From: Nostoc sp. T09
GTDB taxonomy: Bacteria > Cyanobacteriota > Cyanobacteriia > Cyanobacteriales > Nostocaceae
Assembly (NCBI RefSeq): GCF_002154695.1
Contig: NZ_MTAV01000002.1
Span: 248,001 to 312,000, forward strand
Reading direction: 5' to 3'
Length of the DNA: 64,000 bases
The position numbers were made by a program, and so were the translations under genes. Positions within the stretch are counted from its first letter, which is position 1. Each line of letters opens with the position of its first letter. Under the pieces are notes generated by a model that saw nothing but the letters and a program-made list of their open reading frames with translations, had not been told where the DNA came from and ran no database searches. Of this stretch, positions 47,008-56,524 are shown piece by piece.

Positions 47008-49212
47008 TTACCATTGTGAGGATTGGAGTTGATAATTTTTGAGTGTAACTTCCGCAGAAATTGGTATCAGTTGTACAGCACAAGCTTTTAATTCTGGTTG
47101 CAATGAATCGGGGCAAGATTCTGGATGGGTGAGGGCATTAGCTTCAGCCTCGTTTGCCCACAGCGCTCCCCAATGCATGGGGACAAAAACTGTCCCGGGG
47201 GCGATCGCTTTTGTGACTTTTGCCGGAAATTTGGCTTTACCTCGACGCGATCGCACTTCTAGCCACTGATTATCTGTAATATTCAACCTAGCAGCATCAC
47301 GGGGATGAATCTCGATAAATGGTTCGGGGTGCATTTGCCGAATTTTGTCAATTCGACCAGTACGCGTTTGGGTGTGCCAATGTCCGTACAACCGCCCAGT
47401 CGTCAGCACAAAAGGATAATTCGGATCTGGAGGTTCTGCCAGCCCTCGTGAGTGATAGGCTCCAAACCGCGCCCGACCATCAGGTGTAGGAAAGCGGAGA
47501 TCGGTGTAGAGGCGCTTTCCTGAAGGGGAAGATGCGTGTTCCCGCGTCCCCGTGTTCTGTTCTGGATGAGGCCATTGGGTGGGGCCTTGTGCTTGTAATT
47601 TTTCATGACTAATACCAGTCATATTGCAAGGGCGGTGACGAGTTAATTGCACAAATTCAGCATAGACTTCTGCGGAGTTGGCAAAGGTAAATTCTTTGAC
47701 AAAGCCTAATCTCCGACCAACTTCGGCAAAAATTTCCCAATCTGGTTTCGCTTCTCTTGGTGGTTCACGGAATGCTTGACACAGAGTAACCGTGCGCTCC
47801 GAATTGGTCATCACTCCAGTTTTCTCGCCCCACTGAGCAGCAGGTAACAGGACGTGGGCGTAAGCAGCAGTTTCTGTAGGGTAATAAGCGTCTTGGTAAA
47901 TAGTGAAAGGCGATCGCAATAATGCCTTCTTAGTCCGCTCCAAATCAGGCATACTAACGGCTGGATTGGTGGCGGCTATCCATAATAAACCAACTGCGCC
48001 ATCTTCTAAGCCAGTAATCATATCCCAAGCCGTCAGACCAGGCTGGGGTGAAATCTGCCCTGGCTTCAATCCCCACAACTGCTCAACTTCGGCGCGGTGC
48101 TGAGAATTTTTCACCAAGCGATAACCAGGTAATAAGTGCGCTAAACCGCCAGCTTCCCTTCCTCCCATCGCATTCGGTTGACCAGTCAAAGAAAAAGGCC
48201 CTGATCCCGGCTTACCAATCTGTCCAGTCATCAGGTGCAGGTTAATAATAGTTCTTACCTTAGCCGTACCTTCTGATGATTGATTCACACCCATTGACCA
48301 TAAAGACAGTACCCGCTGAGATTGGCCCCAATAACGAGCTGCTGTTTCTAAATCTGCAACGCTGATCCCACAACGATTTGCCACTATATCTGGAGCGTAA
48401 TGGCGAATCACTTCTGCATAGGCAGGAAAGTTGCTGGTGCAGTCTTCGATGAAGCTAGGCTCAATATAGTTCCAGCGCATCAACAAGTGAGCAATACCAT
48501 TCAACAAATCGATATCTGTACCTGGACGTATGGCTAAGTGCAAATCAGCTGCTTCTGCGGTTGGTGTGCGTCGGGGATCAACCACAACCATTTTGACTTT
48601 GCGATTTTTTTTGTGGTACTTTGCCAAGCGATTGAAAACTATCGGGTGACATTCAGCTGTATTTGTACCAATTAAAAATGCACAGTCGGTTAACTCTAAA
48701 TCTTCGTAACAACAAGGGGGACCATCTGCGCCAAAGCTTTGAATATATCCAGATACAGCGCTAGACATACATAAACGTGAATTGGCATCAAAATTATTAC
48801 TGCCCAGACATCCTTTCATGAGTTTCTGGGCGATGTAATAATCCTCGGTTTGAAACTGTCCAGAACCATACATACATATAGCTTCTGGTCCCTGGGTGAA
48901 ACGTACTGTTTGAAGGCGCTTGGCGATCAGATCAAAAGCTTCATCCCAACTCACGCGTCGGAACTCCTGATCTAAAGAGTCCCGTACCATTGGGTAATGC
49001 AATCTGTTTTTATCTAAAGACTCAGCGATTGTTGCACCTTTAACACAAACCATACCCTGACTAGATGGGTGAGCTTTGTCGCCCCGCACCCGCCAAATTG
49101 GAGTTCCTTGACTATCCCGATGAGTCGCTTTGCCGTATTGGGCTGGGGGCGAAACTTCTAGCCCACAGCCAACACCACAGTAAGGACATTGGGTTTTGGT
49201 AAATTCACTCAT
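47008..49212 (-). CDS. narB: Ferredoxin-nitrate reductase
   Basis: A 734-residue molybdoenzyme reducing nitrate to nitrite with electrons from ferredoxin. The N-terminal [12 protein letters not shown] and the later GMVCVKG supply the four cysteines of the 4Fe-4S cluster. [43 protein letters not shown] and the C-terminal [16 protein letters not shown] match bis-MGD enzymes of the NarB/NasA type. The ATG at 49212 ([13 protein letters not shown]) is the usual start; a GTG 23 codons up adds an unlikely leader. It lies 143 bp downstream of nrtP and probably shares its NtcA promoter. Confidence 0.95.
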   Translation of the reverse strand: MSEFTKTQCPYCGVGCGLEVSPPAQYGKATHRDSQGTPIWRVRGDKAHPSSQGMVCVKGATIAESLDKNRLHYPMVRDSLDQEFRRVSWDEAFDLIAKRLQTVRFTQGPEAICMYGSGQFQTEDYYIAQKLMKGCLGSNNFDANSRLCMSSAVSGYIQSFGADGPPCCYEDLELTDCAFLIGTNTAECHPIVFNRLAKYHKKNRKVKMVVVDPRRTPTAEAADLHLAIRPGTDIDLLNGIAHLLMRWNYIEPSFIEDCTSNFPAYAEVIRHYAPDIVANRCGISVADLETAARYWGQSQRVLSLWSMGVNQSSEGTAKVRTIINLHLMTGQIGKPGSGPFSLTGQPNAMGGREAGGLAHLLPGYRLVKNSQHRAEVEQLWGLKPGQISPQPGLTAWDMITGLEDGAVGLLWIAATNPAVSMPDLERTKKALLRSPFTIYQDAYYPTETAAYAHVLLPAAQWGEKTGVMTNSERTVTLCQAFREPPREAKPDWEIFAEVGRRLGFVKEFTFANSAEVYAEFVQLTRHRPCNMTGISHEKLQAQGPTQWPHPEQNTGTREHASSPSGKRLYTDLRFPTPDGRARFGAYHSRGLAEPPDPNYPFVLTTGRLYGHWHTQTRTGRIDKIRQMHPEPFIEIHPRDAARLNITDNQWLEVRSRRGKAKFPAKVTKAIAPGTVFVPMHWGALWANEAEANALTHPESCPDSLQPELKACAVQLIPISAEVTLKNYQLQSSQW

Positions 49213-49355
49213 GGCAATTATCCTATTGTGGATTTTGCAACACCGACCGCAGCGCCAGTTGGAAAAATGCGTATGGTGCACATCAATCCGATATTGAGGG
49301 AATTAAAACCACAGACAACTCAACAGTGTTTATCTGTGGTTTCATTTTCATAAAA

Positions 49356-50858
49356 TTATTCTTCAGCTAGAACAGAAGGCTTTTGTGTTACCGTTTCTGA
49401 TAATTCATCTTCAGGTGCGCCTGCAAAAGATCCTTTCGGTTCTTTGAGGAAGAAAGCACACATAAAAGCACAAATTATTGCTGCTATAGCCATTGTGCTA
49501 AAGAGTGTTGATGCGTCAGTTAAGCTGAAAATTGTGAGGTATACTACACCACCAAAATTACCGTAAGCTCCCACATTACCGGCGATTTGCCCAGTAGCTT
49601 CTTTTTTAATGAGGGGTACAATACCGTAGGTCGCACCACAGCCAGCTTGGGCAAAGTAAGCAGCAAACATAGTGACTGCGATCGCTAAGGGAATTGGCCA
49701 GCTACTATTAATAAAATGTGCCATCAAATAGCCAACACCAATACCTGCACTGATAATTGTCATTGTCCATTTGCGTGAGCCAAATTTATCAGAAATTACG
49801 CCACCACTGGGGCGAGAAATTAAGTTTAAGAAGGGGTAGGTGGCGGCGATCATTCCGGCTACTACGTGTTCTAAACCAAAAGTTTTTTCAAAGAAGGCTG
49901 GGAGCATGGAAACTGCTGCTAACTCGCTACCAAAGTTAGTTACGTAAGTGAATTCGAGTAAAGCAACTTGACTAAACTGATAACGCTGTGCAAGTGGGTA
50001 AGTTTTCTTCCCAATTAGTAATTCTTTGTTAACTTGATAAGCTTTATAGGTTTGGTAAGCAAACAATCCTGCCAACGCCGCCCAGGTGAAATACATTTGG
50101 GTTTGATTGAGGAAGTGAATATTCTTTTGTTCCAAACGCCAAGCTAATAAACCCAAGGCAAAAATTAATCCAAAATTGGAAAGAATCATTGCCCAGAAGC
50201 TTTTAACGCTGGTTACTTCCAAAGCGCCATTTTTCTTAGGTTTCTTATAGACTTTGCCAGTGGGTGTATCTTGGACGCTGTTGAAATAAATCACGCCGTA
50301 GATAGCAGCAATGATACCTGTAAGAGCGATCGCCAACCGCCAGTTAGAAGCACCACCAGCCAGAAAGCTTGTAGCAACGGCAATCATTGGCAGGGCAAAC
50401 TCTGCACCAAAAGCACCAAAATTACCCCAACCGCCATAAATACCTTGGGCACTTCCCATCTCTTTGGGCGGGAACCATTCGGCTACCATGCGGATACCCA
50501 CAACGAACCCAGAACCAACAATTCCCATCAACAGGCGGCTGATGACTAGTTGATTAAAGTCTTGTGATAGCGCTGTTGCCAAACAAGGAACAGCAGCGAA
50601 CATTAACAGCATTGAGTAAGTAATCCTGGGGCCGAAACGATCCAGCAACATCCCAATAATTAAGCGTGCTGGAATTGTTAGGGCAAGGTTACAGATGCCC
50701 AAAGTTTTAATTTGCTCAGGTGCTAAATCTAGTTGCTTGCCAATTGTGGTTGCAAAGGGAGCAAAGTTAAACCAACAGACAAAGGTGAGAAAAAAGGCAA
50801 ACCAAGTCTGATGAAGGATACGATAGCGATCCCTGAATGAAAATAATCCCTTGAGCAT
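49356..50858 (-). CDS. nrtP: NrtP/NarK-type nitrate-nitrite MFS transporter
   Basis: A 500-residue permease of the nitrate-nitrite porter group, with about 12 membrane segments. Family signatures include WFAFFLTFVCWFNFAPFATT, GMLLDRFGPRITYS, GIVGSGFVVGIRMVAEWFPP and the nitrate signature GGWGNFGAFGAEFALP, with a second in GNVGAYGNFGGVVYL. In cyanobacteria it is usually an alternative to the NrtABCD importer; here both lie together. Its own GTA-N8-TAC NtcA-type promoter lies about 200 bp upstream of the start. narB follows. Confidence 0.95.
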   Translation of the reverse strand: MLKGLFSFRDRYRILHQTWFAFFLTFVCWFNFAPFATTIGKQLDLAPEQIKTLGICNLALTIPARLIIGMLLDRFGPRITYSMLLMFAAVPCLATALSQDFNQLVISRLLMGIVGSGFVVGIRMVAEWFPPKEMGSAQGIYGGWGNFGAFGAEFALPMIAVATSFLAGGASNWRLAIALTGIIAAIYGVIYFNSVQDTPTGKVYKKPKKNGALEVTSVKSFWAMILSNFGLIFALGLLAWRLEQKNIHFLNQTQMYFTWAALAGLFAYQTYKAYQVNKELLIGKKTYPLAQRYQFSQVALLEFTYVTNFGSELAAVSMLPAFFEKTFGLEHVVAGMIAATYPFLNLISRPSGGVISDKFGSRKWTMTIISAGIGVGYLMAHFINSSWPIPLAIAVTMFAAYFAQAGCGATYGIVPLIKKEATGQIAGNVGAYGNFGGVVYLTIFSLTDASTLFSTMAIAAIICAFMCAFFLKEPKGSFAGAPEDELSETVTQKPSVLAEE

Positions 50859-51028
50859 TCAAACTTTCCTCAATTCAAAAAGTGCATGGATCCACACAGG
50901 GATAATGCTTAATTACCCTGCTCAAATCAGATATTTCTTGTTATTTATTGGTGCTGAATCTAAGACTGTAATTCTTACTCCCTTATTAGTGGGCCTCCAG
51001 GGAGTGTTTCAATAATTGCTAATAACTA

Positions 51029-51071
51029 AAGTTAGAATTACCTAGCAAGTTGATTTGTATCTGCAATTACA
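51029..51071 (-). promoter_or_regulatory. NtcA-type promoter of nrtP-narB
   Basis: TGTATCTGCAATTACA (51056-51071) is a perfect TGTA-N8-TACA NtcA box. Reading on the minus strand, the -10-like hexamer TAACTT (51029-51034) lies 22 bp downstream of the box, the spacing typical of NtcA-activated promoters. It would activate nrtP and narB when ammonium is scarce. Confidence 0.7.
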
Positions 51072-51163
51072 TTTTGCTGGTATAAATGTAAAAATGGCAT
51101 CATAGCTATGCGTCAAAAATCATATTTTCAAAATTAGATGCCAAACAATTCTGCTAATTGTGT

Positions 51164-52003
51164 TTACTCATCTTCATGAGCAAAGCGGCGATAGAGAAAG
51201 TCTAGGGCGTAGTTCCGCAAGTTATAGTATTCAGGATCTTCCATGATGCGGCGACGATTCCGAGGACGAGAAAAAGGAATATCTAAGATTTCACCAACTT
51301 GAGCAGCAGGCCCGTTTGTCATCATCACAACTCTGTCGGCTAAGAAAAGTGCCTCATCAATATCATGAGTAATCATCAATACGGTGACTTGGTGTTCGCG
51401 CCAGATTTGCAGTAATTCTTCTTGTAATTCTTCTTTAGTGATCGCATCTAATGCACCAAAAGGTTCATCAAGAATCAGAACTTGCGGACGGATAGAGAGG
51501 GCGCGGGCGATCGCAACTCGCTGCTTCATCCCTCCAGAAATCTGACTTGGTTTTTTATCAGCAGCTTCTGTTAGCCCCACCATTGCTAAATGTTCTCTGG
51601 CGATCGCTCGTTTTTCTGCTTGGGTCTTTTTGGGAAATACTGCATCCACAGCCAAATAAACATTATCAAACACACTCAGCCAAGGCAGTAGGCAGTAGTT
51701 TTGGAAGACCATCATCCGGTCTGGACCTGGTTCGGTGATGGGTTGGTCTTGGAGTAGCACAACACCATCGGTAGGAGTGTTAAATCCAGACACCATATTC
51801 AGCAGAGTTGATTTACCACAGCCAGAGTGACCAATTAAACAGACAAATTCGCCCTCACGAACTTTGAGGTCAATTCCATCCAGTACTGGGTAGGGACCTT
51901 CGGGAGTTGGATAAATTTTGCTTACACCTTCAATCACCAGAAAATTCTCTGCTTTCTGGGTTTGTAATTTCTCGATTTGATTAGTTCTATTGACTATTTG
52001 CAT
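51164..52003 (-). CDS. nrtD: Nitrate ABC transporter ATPase NrtD
   Basis: A 279-residue ATPase of the nitrate/sulfonate/taurine ABC family. Walker A GHSGCGKSTLL, Q-loop VFQNYCLLPWLSV, signature SQISGGMKQRVAIARAL, Walker B LILDEPFGALD and the switch histidine in LMITHDIDEALFLADR are intact. It pairs with NrtC to energise uptake through NrtB. It is the last gene of the nirA-nrtABCD series; a 110-bp gap holding heptamer repeats separates it from nrtC. Confidence 0.93.
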   Translation of the reverse strand: MQIVNRTNQIEKLQTQKAENFLVIEGVSKIYPTPEGPYPVLDGIDLKVREGEFVCLIGHSGCGKSTLLNMVSGFNTPTDGVVLLQDQPITEPGPDRMMVFQNYCLLPWLSVFDNVYLAVDAVFPKKTQAEKRAIAREHLAMVGLTEAADKKPSQISGGMKQRVAIARALSIRPQVLILDEPFGALDAITKEELQEELLQIWREHQVTVLMITHDIDEALFLADRVVMMTNGPAAQVGEILDIPFSRPRNRRRIMEDPEYYNLRNYALDFLYRRFAHEDE

Positions 52004-52113
52004 AATATTTTTGAGCTTTGCTGTATGAATTTATGATTTACTCACGCAGAGGCGCACAGACGCAGAGAGGGACTCGGAGAAATAACCAATGACAAATGAC
52101 AAATGACCAAGGA

Positions 52114-54102
52114 CTAAATAAATACCTCTTCAATACGTATCTGTCGCTTAATTTCCAAGCTTTTGAGGTACTCTATTGGCTCAGAAGGGTTAAAAACTTT
52201 ACCATCAAATAAATGAATCGGGTCATCCTGTCCGATATCGAGGATGCCGAGGTCTCGTGCAGCAGCGCCAAATACGTCTGTGCGGCAAACTCTGTCAATT
52301 ACCTCCACCCAGTTTTTGGGGAAGGTTACTAAACCCCAACGTGCTAGCTGAGTCACCATCCACAAAAGTTCAGTACGGTTGGGATAGTTAGTTTGATTGA
52401 GATAAAACTGGTTGTATCTTGCTAGTTCTTGGGGTTCTGTACCATCGCCGCGATCGTAGGGATCGATAAAACCAGGACGGACGTATGCAGGATTCGTATC
52501 GAGGTACTGAGGACGACAGATTAATTCCACAATTTCTTCGCGGTTGCGGAAGTCGTCGCAGTATTTGCAGGCTTCTAAGAGTGCTTTTACCAAAGCCAGA
52601 TAAGTTTCTGGATATTTCTGCGCCCACTCTTCCCGCACTCCCAGAACTTTTTTCGGCTGTCCTGACCAAATTTCTAAGGCGGTAGCAGCAACGAAACCGA
52701 TATCTTCATGAACAGCGCGGTAGTTCCAAGGTTCGCCAGCACAGTAACCGTCAATATTGCCAGCTTTAAGTTGGGAAACCATTTCTGTTGGTGGGATCAC
52801 TGTCAGACTGATATCTCTGTCGGGATCGATCCCACCAGCCGCCAGCCAGTAACGCAGGATTAAGTTCTGCATTGATGTGGGATGCACGATTCCCAAAGTC
52901 AGAATTTGGTCGGGAGAAGCGTTAATTGCTGTTTTTAAGTCAGCTAGGTTTCTCACGCCTTGGGTATACAATCTTTTACTTAAGGTGATGGCGTTAGCGT
53001 TGCGGGAAAGATTTAAGGCATTGACTACCGGAATTGACGGTTTACCACCAGCACCTAAAGTTAGGGCGAGGGGCATTCCGGCGACCATCTGAGCTGCGTC
53101 TAATCTGCCAGTACCAACACCCTTAGCGATTTCCTTCCAACTAGTTTCGCGGTTGAGGGTGACTTGTTCTAAGCCGTACTGAGTAAATAAGCCTTTTTCT
53201 TGAGCAACGATTAACGGTGCAGCATCGGTAAGGGGTAAAAAGCCAATGTCTAAATTAACCTTTTCTAAGCCGTTGCGGGAGACGATGACGGGTGCTTGAG
53301 TCTGTGCAGCCTGGCGTTTCTTAGCCTGTTTTTGCTGGTTAAGGAAGTAAATCATTTCGTTCCGCAGATTGTAATAACTGGGATGATTTACTACTTCTAG
53401 ACGCTGACGAGGGCGGGGGATCGGGACTTCGAGAATTTGCCCGATGTGTGCTTCTGGACCATTGGTGAGCATAACGATGCGATCGCTCAACAATAATGCC
53501 TCGTCCACATCATGTGTCACCATCACACAGGTAACGTTGTGTTCGTTGCAGATTTTCATCAGTTGTTCTTGCAAACTCCCCCTGGTTAAGGCATCCAACG
53601 CCCCAAAAGGTTCGTCTAACAGTAACAACTTCGGACGGGTAGCCAAGGCGCGAGCGATCGCTACCCGTTGTTTCATCCCCCCTGATAACTCACTCGGACG
53701 TTTATTCGCTGCTAGCCGCAGCCCCACCATGTCGATATGTTCTTCAACAATCCCCCGACGTTGACCTTTGGGCTGATCCTTATAGACTTCATCCACAGCT
53801 AGGGCAATGTTTTCCCTGACTGTTAACCAGGGAAGCAACGAGTAGTTTTGAAACACTACCATGCGATCAGGACTAGGATCTCTGACTTCTCGCCCTTCTA
53901 AAGTCACACCGCCAATACTGGCTCTATCTAGACCTGCAATGATATTGAGCAGAGTAGATTTACCACAACCAGAGTGTCCAATCAAGGAAACAAATTCCCC
54001 TTGTTGGATTTTTAATTCAATATTTTTGAGGGCGATATATTTGCCACCATTTGGTAGGTCAAATATCCGGTCAATGTGATCAACTTCTACAAAAGTAGTC
54101 AT
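52114..54102 (-). CDS. nrtC: Nitrate ABC transporter ATPase NrtC with solute-binding-like C-terminus
   Basis: A 662-residue two-part protein. Residues 1-255 are an ABC ATPase (GHSGCGKSTLLNIIAG, ELSGGMKQRVAIARAL, LLLDEPFGALD, MVTHDVDEAL). A basic linker (QKQAKKRQAAQ) joins it to a domain of about 380 residues resembling NrtA (KVNLDIGFLPLTDAAPLIVA, GIVHPTSMQNLILRYWL, IDGYCAGEPWNYRAVHED). In known NrtC proteins this cytosolic domain lets nitrate or nitrogen status inhibit uptake. It is part of the nirA operon. The gap to nrtB (139 bp) contains repeats and a CGCCGG-AAG-CCGGCG hairpin at 54149-54163. Confidence 0.95.
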   Translation of the reverse strand: MTTFVEVDHIDRIFDLPNGGKYIALKNIELKIQQGEFVSLIGHSGCGKSTLLNIIAGLDRASIGGVTLEGREVRDPSPDRMVVFQNYSLLPWLTVRENIALAVDEVYKDQPKGQRRGIVEEHIDMVGLRLAANKRPSELSGGMKQRVAIARALATRPKLLLLDEPFGALDALTRGSLQEQLMKICNEHNVTCVMVTHDVDEALLLSDRIVMLTNGPEAHIGQILEVPIPRPRQRLEVVNHPSYYNLRNEMIYFLNQQKQAKKRQAAQTQAPVIVSRNGLEKVNLDIGFLPLTDAAPLIVAQEKGLFTQYGLEQVTLNRETSWKEIAKGVGTGRLDAAQMVAGMPLALTLGAGGKPSIPVVNALNLSRNANAITLSKRLYTQGVRNLADLKTAINASPDQILTLGIVHPTSMQNLILRYWLAAGGIDPDRDISLTVIPPTEMVSQLKAGNIDGYCAGEPWNYRAVHEDIGFVAATALEIWSGQPKKVLGVREEWAQKYPETYLALVKALLEACKYCDDFRNREEIVELICRPQYLDTNPAYVRPGFIDPYDRGDGTEPQELARYNQFYLNQTNYPNRTELLWMVTQLARWGLVTFPKNWVEVIDRVCRTDVFGAAARDLGILDIGQDDPIHLFDGKVFNPSEPIEYLKSLEIKRQIRIEEVFI

Positions 54103-54111
54103 TTGTGATTA

Positions 54112-54241
54112 GTCCTTGGTCATTCATCATCTCTTACAAAGTTCTGTTCGCCGGAAGCCGGCGCTCAGACTTTGCGCTTGGTCATTTGTAGGACTAAAGC
54201 TTCATACTTCTGCCCTCTGCCTTCTGCCTTCTGCTTTCTGT
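54112..54241. repeat. Heptamer repeats and GC hairpin between nrtB and nrtC
   Basis: TTGGTCATT/TTGTGATTAG-type and TCTGCCT-type (CTTCTGCCCTCTGCCTTCTG) tandem units flank a perfect 6-bp stem, CGCCGG/CCGGCG. Such inserts in the middle of an operon could affect mRNA stability between cistrons. A shorter block of CAAATGA units lies between nrtC and nrtD at about 52087-52115. Confidence 0.55.
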
Positions 54242-55081
54242 TTACTTCTGTTCTGCTACAACTTTGCTAGCGATAAAACCCACCAATCTATCTAGCAGTA
54301 AGCCAACCAAACCAACGTAGATGAGAGCTAAAATAATCTCGCTCAGGTTTGTTTCTGTAGTTGTGTTGTAGGCATCCCAAATAAACGAACCAATACCTAC
54401 ACCACCAACTAACATTTCCGCCGCAACAATTGCTAACCAAGATAAACCAATGCCAATGCGTAACCCTGTAAATATATAAGGAACAGTGGCAGGAAACACA
54501 ATTTTAAAAAAATATTTTGCACCTTTGAGGCGTAACACCCGCGCAACATTAATGTAGTCTTGAGGAATTTGTTGCACGCCAACTGTGGTGTTAATAATAA
54601 TCGGCCAAATTGATGTAATGAAAATTACGAAAATCGCTGATGGATTAGCTTGTTGAAATGCTGCCAGCGAAATTGGTAGCCATGCTAGAGGCGGTACAGT
54701 TCGCAATACTTGAAAGATGGGATCGACAGCGTTATAAACTAATTGATTTGCACCAATGAGAATTCCCAATGCAATTCCGACAATTGTTGCTAAGGAAAAG
54801 CCTAAACCAACTCTTCCTAAACTACTAAGTATTTGCCAGCCTAAACCTTTATCACTTTCGCCATTATCAAAAAATGGATGAACAATAAAAGGGTCCCAAG
54901 TTTCAGAAAATGTTTCGATTGGACCAGGTAACTTAAAGTTGGGATTTAAACAAAGTAGTTGCCAAATCACTAGAAAAAGAGCTAATGCTACTAGTGGTGG
55001 CACAATTTTTTTCCAAAATAATTTATTGAGAGCCTTTTGAGACTTTTTTCTACTAAAATGGCTTCCCGCAATAGCTGTCAT
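54242..55081 (-). CDS. nrtB: Nitrate ABC transporter permease NrtB
   Basis: A 279-residue inner-membrane permease with about six helices. The conserved cytoplasmic loop that docks the ATPases is seen in INVARVLRLKGAKYFFKIVF; RTVPPLAWLPISLAAF is characteristic of the NrtB/SsuC/TauC family. It works with the binding lipoprotein NrtA and ATPases NrtC and NrtD. It sits 58 bp downstream of nrtA. Confidence 0.94.
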   Translation of the reverse strand: MTAIAGSHFSRKKSQKALNKLFWKKIVPPLVALALFLVIWQLLCLNPNFKLPGPIETFSETWDPFIVHPFFDNGESDKGLGWQILSSLGRVGLGFSLATIVGIALGILIGANQLVYNAVDPIFQVLRTVPPLAWLPISLAAFQQANPSAIFVIFITSIWPIIINTTVGVQQIPQDYINVARVLRLKGAKYFFKIVFPATVPYIFTGLRIGIGLSWLAIVAAEMLVGGVGIGSFIWDAYNTTTETNLSEIILALIYVGLVGLLLDRLVGFIASKVVAEQK

Positions 55082-55139
55082 GTTCTTCTTTCTCCTGTTA
55101 CAGTTTAGTTAAATTAAAAAGAAGCGATCGCAGCCATTA

Positions 55140-56513
55140 TTAAACTTTTTTAATCTTCAAACTATTGAGATAAGCTTCGGGTTGCTCTGGGTCAAATTTC
55201 ACCCCATCAAAGAAGGTCTCAACACCACGAGAAGTACTAGTTGGAATTTCGGCAGCAGGTACACCAATTGCTTTAGCTGCTTGTTTCCACAAGTCTTCTT
55301 TGTTTACTTGATTGACAATTTCCTTAACTTTGGTATCTTTTGGCAGATAGCCCCAACGAATTTCTTCAGTTAAAAACCAAGTATCGTGGCTCTTGTAAGG
55401 ATAGGAAGCATTATCTGCCCAGTACTTCATGCGATCGCTGAAGTTTTGCTGCTTGCGTCCATCGCCGTAGTCTATATTGCCCTTAGCCCTCTCTAAAATG
55501 TCTGCCGCAGCAATGTTAAAGTATTTGCGGTCAGAGCAGATTTTGCACATCTCCTCTTTATTTTCTGGTTTATCGCACCACTGTTGAGCTTCTAGAACTG
55601 CCATCAATAGTGCCTGTGCGGCGTTGGGATTTTTATCAACCCAATCTTTGCGCATAGTAAAGGCTTTTTCTGGATGATCTTTCCACAACTCACCTGTAAC
55701 TAGAGCTGAATAACCTAATTTTTGGTTTACCAATTGGGCATTCCAAGGCTCTCCCACACAAAAAGCATCGATTGTACCAACTTTCATATTCGCCACCATT
55801 TGTGGTGGTGGTACAGGTTCCAAAACCACATCTTGATCGGGATTAATCCCGCCAGCCGCTAGCCAATAACGCATCCATAAATCGTGGGTGCCACCAGGAA
55901 AAGTTATTGCCAGTTTCATGGCCTTTTTGTCAGCTTTGGCTTTTACCGCAGCCTCTTTCAATCCCTTACTCTCTAAACCAACTTTTAGGTCTTTTAATTT
56001 ATTAGCGACAGAGATAGCCTGTCCGTTGGTATTTAACCGAGCCAAGAGATACATGGGCACCTTATCGTTGATAGTCATCAGGTAAGGCATGGGGCTGAGG
56101 ATGTGCGCGCCATCAATGCCATCACCAGCTGAGCCGATTTTTAGGTTGTCACGGGTAACAGGCCAAGATTTTTGCTTGATCACCTCGACATTTGTCATGC
56201 CGTACTTGGCAAAGAAGCCCTTTTCTTTAGCAATGATTAGAGGTGCAGCGTCAGTGAGTGGAATAAATCCTAGCTTAGCTTTGGTTGTTTCTACTTTGGG
56301 TGCGTTAGCTGCTGTAGAGACATTAGCAGCCGAAGCAGCCGAGGGTGCTTGTTCACCTGTTGTAGCTGAATTGGAATTACTAGAAGAGCAACCATGAGCC
56401 AAGATAGAAGCAGCAGCCGCAGCAGTGGTGGTGAAAATAAATTTTCTACGCGAGAGATTTGTCATTTTTCCTTTGTTAGTTGTATCTGTTATTGGTTGTT
56501 GCTTTTTATCCAC
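55140..56513 (-). CDS. nrtA: Nitrate-binding lipoprotein NrtA
   Basis: A 457-residue solute-binding protein. The N-terminus combines a twin-arginine-like motif (LSRRKFIFTTTAAAAASIL) with a lipobox ending in cysteine (AHGC), so it is probably an exported lipoprotein on the periplasmic face. A low-complexity Ser/Ala/Asn linker follows, then the binding domain (KLGFIPLTDAAPLIIAKEKG, FPGGTHDLWMRYWLAAGGIN, IDAFCVGEPWNAQL). It starts 11 bp after nirA, so the two are translated from one message. Confidence 0.95.
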   Translation of the reverse strand: MDKKQQPITDTTNKGKMTNLSRRKFIFTTTAAAAASILAHGCSSSNSNSATTGEQAPSAASAANVSTAANAPKVETTKAKLGFIPLTDAAPLIIAKEKGFFAKYGMTNVEVIKQKSWPVTRDNLKIGSAGDGIDGAHILSPMPYLMTINDKVPMYLLARLNTNGQAISVANKLKDLKVGLESKGLKEAAVKAKADKKAMKLAITFPGGTHDLWMRYWLAAGGINPDQDVVLEPVPPPQMVANMKVGTIDAFCVGEPWNAQLVNQKLGYSALVTGELWKDHPEKAFTMRKDWVDKNPNAAQALLMAVLEAQQWCDKPENKEEMCKICSDRKYFNIAAADILERAKGNIDYGDGRKQQNFSDRMKYWADNASYPYKSHDTWFLTEEIRWGYLPKDTKVKEIVNQVNKEDLWKQAAKAIGVPAAEIPTSTSRGVETFFDGVKFDPEQPEAYLNSLKIKKV

Positions 56514-56524
56514 TCACCACTTAT

